This document shows, piece after piece, positions 34,051-43,959 of a stretch of 64,000 nucleotides of DNA. Position numbers and translations under genes: made by a program. The notes under the pieces are model-generated. The model saw nothing but the letters and a program-made list of their open reading frames with translations, had not been told where the DNA came from and did no database searches. Source of the DNA: Prunus persica (taxonomy: Eukaryota > Streptophyta > Magnoliopsida > Rosales > Rosaceae); the NCBI RefSeq assembly GCF_000346465.2, contig NC_034009.1:11598747-11662746 (forward strand), given 5' to 3'. The number at the start of each line of letters is the position of its first letter. The stretch's first letter is position 1.

Positions 34051-34512
34051 TTTAAGGCTTAGTTCAACATGACAAATAGTTCGGGCTCCTTTCATATTTC
34101 TATTTAATAGTTCCTTAGTTCAACATGACAAATAACATTTAAGGCTTTGTCCTAGTTCAATTGGTTTTGAAATTCTTTAGCTTTTAAGACTGATTTGGTG
34201 GTCTTTGGTTGGGTTTTAGTTTGAGATTTTGGTTGGGTTTTAGTCTTAACTCTTGTACTCGCTAAATACATAGGCTATGCATACGTTTATCTTCACTTCT
34301 GGCAGGTCAAGATATATGTTTCTTTCATACACATACTCGCAAATCTACATATTCTAATTAATCTATGAGGTTTGAAGAGATAGCAAGGAATTTACATAAA
34401 CAAGGACTCAAAAGTTTATTGGACTGGCTACATACCTAGGCCTTGATATACTTATTTCATATAAAGTACATGCACTTTCAAAGTGTATCTGTAAATTCAT
34501 GGATAAGAGGTT
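34051..34512. other. Intergenic DNA with short direct repeats, no gene
   Basis: Contains TTAGTTCAACATGACAAATA twice (about 34057 and 34113) and CATTTAAGGCTT twice nearby. No coding potential is recognised. Confidence 0.45.
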
Positions 34513-34513
34513 T

Positions 34514-34628
34514 ACTTATACAAGCGATATTCTACTTTAATCTAATCTAAACTACGGGGAGGGGAATTCGAACTCAAATGCAGAGTGGGGAAGTACATCC
34601 TCTCTAGTCAACTTGGCTAAGTCCATAT
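34514..34628 (-). mobile_element. SINE copy (family S1)
   Basis: On the minus strand: TTAGCCAAGTTGACTAGAG, then GAGTTCGAATTCCCC, then TAGATTAGATTAAAGTAGAA and a CTTGTATAA tail. This is the same order as the complete copy at 56589-56716. Confidence 0.7.
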
Positions 34629-34712
34629 ATGCAACTTCTTTTCTTTTTGGTGAACCATACTCGTTCTCGTTGCACTTCTGTCTTTCTCTCATTTCCACCA
34701 ATTTCTTTCTAA

Positions 34713-35480
34713 TTATCTTCCTCTTTCTCTCTTCACCTATTTCTATCTTCTATCTCTTTCTCTCTTATTTTATCTCTTCTACCTCTTTTTCTCTTCTTCA
34801 CATCTTTATATTTTTATCTTGCTAAACCGGAAACTGGCCAAATCGAACTAGAATCGCATAGGTCCGGTTTGGTTCGATTCTTCTAGATACTTTCTATGAA
34901 AATTGAATCAAATCGGGTCGTGTGTAATTTTCCATTTCGGTTCCAATTCGAGGGAAAAATGTCATGCCCTGATCCGGAAATAAGAAATATTCCTAAATTA
35001 GGGTGTGTGAATTGAACGAAATAAAATAAAAAGACTGAGAAATTTGTTAAAATACATTTTTCTTATAAAAATAATAATAATCTTACAAGTGTACAAGATA
35101 TAAATAAAAGTTTATAACTCTCAACTAATCCAACTTCTCCAATTTAGTCCTTGTCTTGACCATAGTCTAAAATATCGATAATATCGACTAAATATCGAAG
35201 ATATTATCGTTTTTTTGAATCACGGATATTTCCGAATGTATCCATACACATATCGTATAAATATAGATCATATCGAAAAATATCGATGTCGATAATTTCA
35301 CTCACACTTCAGCAATATTTTGTCACAATATGACTATAATATCGAAAATATCGATGTAATGGAAAAAAAGGAAAGGAAAAAAACTACAAAGCACACACAC
35401 TCAAAGGGTTCAAATCCCTATCATTTCAATCCTCCAACGCGTTAACCACCATGTTACTTATGTTTTTGTGATAATATGCC
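34713..35480 (+). repeat. Repeat block, copy 1
   Basis: A pyrimidine-rich stretch followed by about 280 bases (34826-35104) and then an ATCGAT-rich segment (35105-35480). The same blocks recur in the same order at 36001-36410 and 37626-38005, with roughly 85-90 percent identity by eye. The ATCGAT-rich part is the left end of the Mutator-like element that is complete at 37676-38705. Confidence 0.8.
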
Positions 35481-36000
35481 AAATTGAAAAATCTCAAGTC
35501 CTTTACGTAACAACAAACAAATGGATCCCCTGATATGAATGAAATCTGTGAACTCTCTCTCTCTCAAGAAAGAATGAAAGAAAGAAAGAAAGAGCAGCAT
35601 GAAACACGCTTGTTTCACGGGCGAGCAAGAAAAAACACTTGCAAATTTTCTTCTTCTTCTTTCTTTTTTGGGTGACGAATGACAATGGCTTTGTTTGCAT
35701 TGCAGATATCCACGTGGCAGATTGAAAAAGTCACATGTGATGTGAATGTATACAAACGGCACCGTTCGTCTGTCCAACTCCTGGTGGTGTGTGGTTTTTG
35801 CATCATTCAATTTTGGTTGAGTGCTGTGGCCGGAGTCAGACGGAGGCCCAGAGTATCCAATGCAACCCCCCACTTTTGCCACCAAACTTCCCCACCTTCC
35901 ATTTTACTTTAATTTAATTAATTAACTAATATTATAAAATCATTTTTTGTTTGCTCTAAATTTTTTTAACTTAAAAACCTACCTCCCACACGTGCACTCA
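35481..36000. other. Spacer between the duplicated blocks, no gene
   Basis: A GAAA/CT-rich segment near 35560-35665 and otherwise unremarkable sequence. The 143-codon minus-strand ORF (35454-35885) is low-complexity and not supported. Confidence 0.4.
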
Positions 36001-38005
36001 ATTATCTTCCTCTTTCTCTATTCACCTATTTCTATCTTCTCTCTCTTTCTAGTTTCTCTCTTATTTTATCTCTTTTATCTCTTTTTCTCCTCTTCACATC
36101 TTTATATTTTTATCTTGCCAAATCAAAAACCGGCCAAATCGAACTGGAGCCGCATAGGTCCGGTTTGATTCGGTTCTTCTAGACACTTTCTATGAAAATT
36201 GAATCAAACCAGGTTGTGTGTGATTTTCCATTTTGGTTCCAATTCGAGGGAAAAATGTCACGCCCCGATTCGGAAATAAGGAATATTCCTGAATCATGGT
36301 ACGTGAATTGAATGAAATAAAATAAAAGGATTGAAAAATTGGTTAAAATATATTTTTCTTATAAAAAATAATAATAATCTTACAAGTGTACAAGATACAA
36401 ATAAAACTTTGGTACGTCTGACTGGACTGGACTGGGTTAAATAGCACTCGAAATCCTTGTTAGGTAAAAGACGAGACTAACTTAAATGAGACTGTATAGT
36501 CCAATAGTGAAAAAAAAAAAGCCTCACTCGCTCGTCTAATACAACGAGCCTTAAAAGTGGTTCTCTAAATAACACGCTCACTAAATAGAACACGTGAGTC
36601 CAACGCCTCTCTTTAAAAAATATCATAATTTTATTTGTTTTCTTTTAATTATTGTTTTAGATCTTTGAATGAGTTTTTTATTTTTTTTGGCAGCATTTAT
36701 TTATTTTAGATAAAAATCTTTAACTAAATTTAAATATTACAATAATTATTTTGATATTGCATTTGGAAAATCAAACTATAGTAATTTACAAATGTTTGAT
36801 ATTTTTTTGATATTGAAACAAGTTAAATAATTCATGATGTGATGCTTTCTTTATCGCAAGCAATTTTTACCTTGTCAAATTATATTTTTCGGTTTGAAGT
36901 CAAAAGTCAAATATATAAAAATTATATATATATATATAATTTAATTATTATTTTACTTGGTCCCTGAAAAACCTAGAATTATATTGAGTGAGCTTAGCTC
37001 CTTTAGCAATGTTTCCACCAACTAAGATTAATCTTGAGAAGCCAAAAAACAAATATCATAATTTTATTCTTCATAAAAAATAAAATAAAATTTGTTTTAA
37101 ATCTTTTTTTTTGGTTGCCAGATATTGTTATAAATCTTTGAATTGGGTTTCTTTTTAGCATTTATTTATCTTTTAGGTCAAAAACCCCAATTAAATTTAA
37201 ATGAAGTCGCACCGGGAGCTAGTGCTTGCTATCTAAGAATTGCTCCATGGATCTCATCGGAAATGTTTGATGCTTCTTGGGGCTTCTTTGAAAAAAGGAA
37301 GAAGATTACTATAATCAGTAAGGAAAAGAGGTTCATAAGGTTTGCACAAAGCCCTTCTGTCGCGAATACAGTGCAAAGATTTTCTTCTATCTTCTTTGTT
37401 TGTGTCAGAAAAAGAATCAGTAATCGGATGCTATAGAGCCATATTATATGAATTATTTTTTAGTTAGACACAACACCAAACATAGGTCTTCATTATTTTT
37501 ACAATCCAGCTTCTTAGTCCGACGCAGCACCAAACGTAGGTCAGTACTTAATCCAGCTTAGGCCAATCCGAGATAGTCCTAGGATTTAGTCTAGTCCATA
37601 ACAGTCCATCGTGCCAAACGACCCCTATAACTCTCAACTAATCCAATTTCTCCAATTTAGTCATTGTCTTGACCATAGTATAAAATATCGATAATATCGA
37701 CGAAATATCGAGGATATTATCGTTTTTTCGAGTCACGGATATTTCCGAACGTATCCATATACATATCGTATAAATATAGATAATATCGACGATCATATTG
37801 GAAAATATCGATGTCGATAATTTCGCTCACACTTCAGCAATATTTTGTCATAATATCGCTATAATATCGAAAATATCGATGTAATGGAAAAAGGAAAAGA
37901 AAAAAACCACAAAGCACACACGCAAAAGGGATTCAAACCCCTGCTATTTCACTCCTCCAAAGCCTTAACCACAATGATGCTTATGTTTTTGTGATAATAT
38001 GCTAA
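36001..38005 (+). repeat. Repeat block, copy 2, interrupted by an insertion
   Basis: Matches copy 1 over 36001-36410 and 37626-38005. Copy 1 has no counterpart to 36411-37625, so about 1.2 kb was inserted here or lost there. Confidence 0.75.
36411..37625. mobile_element. Insertion in copy 2, PIF/Harbinger-like non-autonomous element candidate
   Basis: The left edge reads TTTGGTACGTCTGACTGGAC. The reverse complement of the right edge reads GGGGTCGTTTGGCACGATGG. Alignment of TTTGG(T/C)ACG gives imperfect inverted ends like those of PIF/Harbinger MITEs. Inside, a segment of about 150 bases containing ATATCATAATTTTATT and ATCTTTGAAT is present twice (about 36617 and 37050). No target duplication could be fixed and no transposase is seen. 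Confidence 0.45.
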
Positions 38006-38717
38006 AATATATTGTTTTGTTTTGAACTGTTTTTGCAAGAATTAGATTTTCATATGAGAATATGAGTCTTTGACCTTTCCTTTTGGGATGGAATCGAGCG
38101 GCTCATGGAAAGAATCCGAGACCCAATCTTCAAATGATTTTGCGTATAGACAATGTCAACCAATCTCATATCCATATGGGTGACATGTTAACAATTATAT
38201 GCAAAACTATTTTAGGGATTTATCGTTTGATGATTACTCTTCACAATACACTTACTCTACACATAGAGATGATGAAGGTAAGAAAAATTTGAACCTTATA
38301 GGAACTCTATGTGGTACTAAGTTATTCGTGTATCTTACCATGCAATGTATAAAGTGTAAAATATTGTATTAAATTATTTTATATAAATGATTATGGTGTG
38401 TTTACTATTCTTTCATTACTACATAATTTCTACACTCACAGTGTTTGTCAGCTCGCTATATAATCAACTTAAATCAATTAAACCCATCATGAAATGCATT
38501 TCCTTCCAATTTTTTGTGATAAATTAATAGAGAATTGACTAAATAAACATCCTCCGAAGTTTCAATAAAAATTTCCAAAATTTTCTTACAATTTCCGTGG
38601 TTTTTATTCAATTTTTATCGATATCGATAATATCTCGATATTTCCATCGAAATTTCAGTGTTTTTGAACTACCGATATTTTCGATACTATCGATATTTTA
38701 GATCTTTGTCTTGACCA
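37664..38717. mobile_element. Mutator-like non-autonomous element with 12-bp flanking direct repeat
   Basis: TTGTCTTGACCA occurs at 37664-37675 and again at 38706-38717. Between them, the left end (TAGTATAAAATATCGATAAT) and the reverse complement of the right end (AGATCTAAAATATCGATAGT) form terminal inverted repeats rich in ATCGAT. A flanking duplication of 9-12 bases with long inverted ends is the Mutator pattern. The interior has no convincing ORF. Confidence 0.6.
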
Positions 38718-39256
38718 CTAATTGTTCTGAAAAGCAAAATAGGTTAGGGATGAGCAAACCACCACTGAGTGAATAGATTATGTAATATGCTTGTCAAGCA
38801 ATGCCATTTTACACACCCTAAAAAATATAATAAAAAGATACACAATTCAAATCATATCACGTCATTACTTTATATCTTGGTTATTCTTTACAAATTGTAC
38901 CCAACACATGACCCTTATCGGCCTCACTGCCCTGTGCCTCCGTCTGATATATTTATCCTTCAGATACCTCGTCACTAAAGTTCTCATGTTCTATGAATAG
39001 TACTTACCTCACAAAAAACTCCAAATTATATATTTTGTGTGAAATATTGCACATATTAGACATGCTTAAATTGAAAATAGGGAGAGATTTGTAAATAGAA
39101 CAAATCCATAATCTATGATTTTCACATTTATCACAAAACAAGAACTTTTAAAATACATTACATAACCCAATCACCATAATAATGATAATTATAAAATCTT
39201 GCAAGGCAAATCCGCACGTTCTCCATCTTGTTTCTTTTTCTTTTTCTTCTTCTTCT

Positions 39257-39301
<45 letters not shown>

Positions 39302-39430
39302 AAAACACTACTACATGATAGAAATCTATTCTAAAGAATTGGAATGAATAATTGAAGCAAGGAAGGATGATACGAATGCAACCAAATAATATATATATCT
39401 AAACCATGAAAAGATAAGATAGAAAACTAG
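38718..39430. other. AT-rich intergenic DNA with a (CT)n microsatellite at 39259-39300
   Basis: No coding sequence is recognised. About 21 CT units follow a CTT-rich stretch. Confidence 0.5.
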
Positions 39431-39499
39431 GAGAATAATGTGACTCATCTTGCTTTCGCCAATGACATCCTAAAGGAATATGTGACTCATTTATTTCCA

Positions 39500-42290
39500 C
39501 CAATGATACCACAACACCACTTGTTACTAGCATGCAGGGTAGCATGACAATGATGATTTGATTAAGACCAATTCCAAGTCTCTACATGTGGAAAACAAGA
39601 ATGGTTCCATCTTTCACCTAAAGGAATAATCTTATTGTTTGGGCCTAATTTGGCACGCCCAGTCCAAAATCAAAAAGCCCACAAAACAGAAAAAGAATAG
39701 GCCTTGATTCCAGAAAAGCAGCCCAAACCAAACAAAAGGGGCCCATGTCTTCTACAAAATGGCAGAGGTGTAAAAAACACAAAATAGGTCAATAAAATTG
39801 CCAATTAATGGCAATTCATCACCAAAACGGATCGATAAATTTCTAAAGAAAAATTGGATTGGGCCCAGCTTCTAAATTCTCACCATTTATCTCAAAAAAC
39901 CTATAGTACAAGTCAGCAGATCTTTTTGGAAGGTCTATTCTCAGAACCCACGTGACTACTTGACTTTGAAAAGTCAACAATTTCAACTATCACAGGATAG
40001 TTGATTGGGAATTAATGAAAGCTGGTCATTAGCAGAAAGATTTCTCTGGAACTCTGCGGTTAAAAGATCAGAATCCTTTTGGATATAATTCTGCATCAGA
40101 GCAGGTGATCTTTCCAAAAGATACGCAAACTACAATATCAAAGGATAAGTGGGAAGCAAAGGAGTTGTTCAAACAAGAAAAGCAAACTGACCATCACGTC
40201 AAATTGTGTTCTTTCTCCTTACCAATCACAAACAGAGAACAAAAAAGAGCTGATTTTTCTTTCAGAAAAGCAATGAAAATACCTCCAAGAAAACTGACTA
40301 TTGATGGTTCTTTTCTGCCAGAATAGATAACTTACCTTTTTCTTTGCATTTTAAAATAAAAGATCTTGTTTTTGGAAAATCTGCCATCCATTATTAAAAG
40401 ATTAGAAGCCTCACTCCAGCATTTTCTATAAATATGAGAGGAACAGATCAAAAGACATCCAAAAATCAATCAAAAACAAAAACTCAGAATGATCACTTGA
40501 TCTCAAAAAGCCTTCAAACAAACTGAAGCAACCAAAAGCTCGTTGAACCACAAGAAAGAAGCCAGCTACAAGTCAAAACTTCCAGTTTCATTTCAGACTT
40601 AGAGAAATAAGTCATTCAGAACGGGATTTCTTTCGTTACAAATTTGGTTCAGCAAAAGCCAAATCAAACAGAGTTTGAGATTTTACAAATATGAAAACTT
40701 CAACAAATTTATGAAGAGCCCTGATCAAGCAGAACAGGTACTACAGTGTAGTTCCAGCTCAGTAATCCTCAAGTCCAGCCACTTGTCCCTTTCAGACTGA
40801 AGAGACCGCAATTCTACCTGTTCAAAAAGCCTTCCAGGGCTTGAAATAGATTAAAGCTCTGCCAGACTCGAACGTTGGTATCGTTTTATAGCAGAAGCTT
40901 AGCAGTTGAAGTTGTTGACAGTCCAATCCAGCACAGGTATACCCAGTCTAGCCCGGATAAGAAGTTTCTACCCAAGCAGAATTGGAAGTCCAGCCTTTTT
41001 TTTGTCTTTCTAGAGTTGGTTTTTTCCTTTTGAGTCTTGTAAAAGGCATTTATGCCTAAAAATAGTTCGTTTTCTTATTATTTATTCTAGCCAGAACTAC
41101 CAGTTTTATACTGTGAAAAATTGTGAAGTCCTCACTAGTCTGAATGAAGAAAAGAACTTACTTGAGAGATATTCCTCACCCAAATTCAAAATCGCTTATT
41201 TAGAAATTGGTAACTCGAGGCGCAAGTTATTTATTTTTAAGAAGTCTGCTAGAATTTTTTCATTGCTAGCAGTGGCACGCCCGCACACTAAAGAAAGTTG
41301 ACTTGTTGACCAGTCAATGGTTTTTAAGGAAATGGGGAACTTTGCCCTACCATCACAGGAATAAACATAAAACAGGTGAACAATTTGGCATGCCCGGGGG
41401 GACTTCTCAGTATACATATTCCTAGGAAAATCTTCTAAAGTATATGAATATTGAAAGTTCTAGCCAGAATCCACGCTGTGTTATGGAAAGAGATCAAGCA
41501 GCTCTCCGAGAAGGACTGGTGTTAGAAGAAAGTGATGCTAGGCAATCAACCCATGGCAGTACCAGGAGTAGACGTTCCAAGTCTGGCTCTAGAAAGTTGA
41601 ACCAGATATAGGAAGCTGTGTTCCGACAGGAGGCCACAGCACAAAGGAGCCAGGATACTCTAAATAACATGACAGCCATGATGCAATGGAAAGTCAACAG
41701 GCAGTTCAGAAAGGACCGAGAGGCTGCTATTGCCAGAATTCCAAACCCAGATGTTGTGGTCCAACAGCTAGACCTCCCTTATGGACCTCCACCAGGACTG
41801 GCATGGCCATACCAAGAGAAACCTTTTATCGCGCAGATAGTTGGAATACCAGGACATGGAGAAATCCAAGCTGGACAGAGGGGAGGAGTCCTTCCCATCC
41901 AAGAACATGAGGCTCCAGTTCGTCCAGAAGGCCCTACACCAGTTCAGGCCCCCCCAGAATCAGCCAGAACCTCCACATATTCCACAACATGTGGCCCCAC
42001 GTGATTAGCCCTTGGCACTTCTGCTTAAGCAACCAGCTGTGTTGCCCTACAGACCCAGAAGGATGGACCCCAATCCATTCCCTCTACTAGCAAAAGGTAG
42101 AAGAGGCAAAGGGGGAATTAACCTTTTTGCCAACAATGATAGGAACAGACCGGGGGCAAACTGGAGGAACCATCCCGACTTCGAAGAAGAGGAAGAACAC
42201 ATGGAGGAAGTTCTGCCCAGGCAATTCAGAATGAAGCACAGGATTAAGAACAACCAGAAAGAATAGGGGCGAAATTCGCATTGTGTCAAT
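39500..42290 (+). mobile_element. 5' part of an LTR-type retrotransposon (LTR, primer-binding site, gag-like ORF)
   Basis: A promoter-like stretch with TATA box CTATAAATATGAG at 40427-40439 lies in a long untranslated region. That region ends in ...AACA at about 41383 and is followed, after a short spacer, by TGGCATGCCCGGGGGGAC. This is placed and shaped like a primer-binding site. The gag-like ORF starts 40 bases later. Neither pol nor a 3' LTR is present before the sequence changes character near 42290, so the copy is truncated. The left boundary is a guess. Confidence 0.45.
41445..42004 (+). pseudogene. gag-like ORF of the LTR element, one internal stop
   Basis: From the ATG near 41445 the frame reads a charged, Ser/Arg-rich N terminus (VMERDQAALREGLVLEESD), is broken by TAG near 41609, and continues in the same frame through EAVFRQEATAQRSQDTL and a proline-rich part (PYGPPPGLAWP) to the TGA at 42002-42004. 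A further ORF at 42012-42266 carries an acidic EEEEEH cluster. The composition is gag-like; no zinc knuckle or capsid motif is seen, so the family is not assigned. Confidence 0.4.
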
Positions 42291-42308
42291 GCCTTGATAT
42301 TATGCGTC

Positions 42309-43033
42309 GTAAGACTTTCTCCAACCCAAAGGGTGGAATCTCAAATTTTGAGTTATGAGCCCAAAATCCATCTCCAACCCATGTATTTTGAGGGGTGGAA
42401 TTTTGGCCAAGGCAGAATCTTGGCTGTCAACCACTCTATTGCTTCTGCGTGACAAGTAGCAGTCACTGGTGAAGGAGCTGTTGGAATCCAACGGCTTCAT
42501 TTGAAAGTTGAGGTTTGGTTTTTTATTTATTTATTTTTAGTTTTATAAAATGCCCATGCTATATTAGCTTAACATCCATGATTATTTTTAGGCAATCTCA
42601 ACTAGAAACTTTCACATCCAATGGTTGAAATTTAAATCCAACGGTCAAATACTTTTTATAATTAATCTAAATCATATACAACCCCAAAACTTATCCCAAA
42701 TTCTATAAATACCCATTCATTTTTTAAATAATCCACCTAAATCATTTATTTTTAAGTGAAATTATACTATGTTTTGGAATTTGAATTTTTAAGGTTAAAA
42801 TGTTCAAAAAATTAAATCATGAATATTGAAATAAAAATAATGTCAAGAAAAGTTAATGACAAAAAAAATAAATAAATAGGAATTAACCATTCTTAAACAA
42901 TTTGATAAAGTTGCGGACCGAAATTATAAGTGTAAGGTTGGAGGTAAAAACAGTTTGAGTCTTGAAAATACATGAATAGTTGTATTTTGGGGAATAGAAA
43001 TTGAGTTTAGTCTCAACGTGGTTGGAGAAAATA
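42309..43033. mobile_element. MITE candidate with CTCCAACC ends
   Basis: The left end reads ACTTTCTCCAACCC. The reverse complement of the right end reads TATTTTCTCCAACCAC. The interior is AT-rich and non-coding. The inverted ends are short and no target duplication was established. Confidence 0.35.
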
Positions 43034-43592
43034 CAAATTGACGAAAGTTGAGCACTTGAATGTAATTAATAACAAACGTAAACTACATAGGTAAAAGTAA
43101 CAAAATTGAAACCAAAAGTGACAATTAAAATAAACAAAAAGTACAATTTGTGATTTTTGACTAGTGACAATGAAATAGACATTTTCCGTACATTTCAAAC
43201 ATCCAGCTTATCTTTTGATCATTTGACAAATATATGCACCAACTCACGAAATTTGGTAAGGAAATTTGTCATCCCCATGTACATGTACATGGCACATATC
43301 ATATTTACTTGGTTAGGATTTAACTTTATGAAACTCCCTCTCCACTCTTTTGAAGGGAAAGTGACTTTACCAACTAAGGATTATATTTTTTTTGTTTTGT
43401 TTTTCTTACAAATTACATGAACAAAATCACACACTACACACTCTTAAATATAGATTCAATCAATACCAGCATTACAAAGTTGGTTCATGTAATTTGAGAA
43501 TTTTTTTTGTATGCATTTTGTTAGAAGATTGTATGTGATATATATATATATATATATATAAAGAAAATATAAATTAGAAACAGATGGATCTG

Positions 43593-43623
<31 letters not shown>

Positions 43624-43959
43624 CTGGAAGGGATCATTGCATACAGAAATAAAATAAAGTAAAATTGGCTAATGATGTCAGTGTGTGCCCTAATGAGCTC
43701 CAAAATACAATCAATGAGGTCAAACCTGAATTTAGAAGCAAAAGAAGCCAAGCCAGCTGAAGAAGAACCAAACAGGAAACAAGATTGAAGAGCCCAGAGA
43801 GGATCCAAACCCAGAACTTCCATTTCATCAGATTCCAAAAGGAAGCCCTCTAATTTTATTTCCCGCCAAAAATGTAAACGAAATCCCCCAAAATACTGTC
43901 GCAAGGTTCAAAATCATCGCTCGCACTTGCAGTGTTCTTCTTCTTCTTCTTCTTCAGAA
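43034..43959. promoter_or_regulatory. Upstream region of the FAR1-related gene, with two (AT)n microsatellites
   Basis: AT repeats lie at 43538-43560 and 43596-43623. CTT units at 43936-43953 sit in the presumed 5' leader directly before the start codon. A minus-strand ORF (about 43635-43828, MEVLGLDPLWAL...) matches nothing I recognise. Confidence 0.5.

Noticed and set aside
35454..35885. 143-codon minus-strand ORF
   Set aside because: Low-complexity GAAA/CT-derived sequence between repeat copies.
37143..37436. 97-codon plus-strand ORF
   Set aside because: Lies inside the repeat insertion and shows no domain; it may be an old gene scrap, but nothing supports it.
43596..43904. Minus-strand ORF MEVLGLDPLWAL..., divergent from the FRS gene
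   Set aside because: No homology recognised, and it ends in a run encoded by the (AT)n microsatellite; kept only as a remote possibility.
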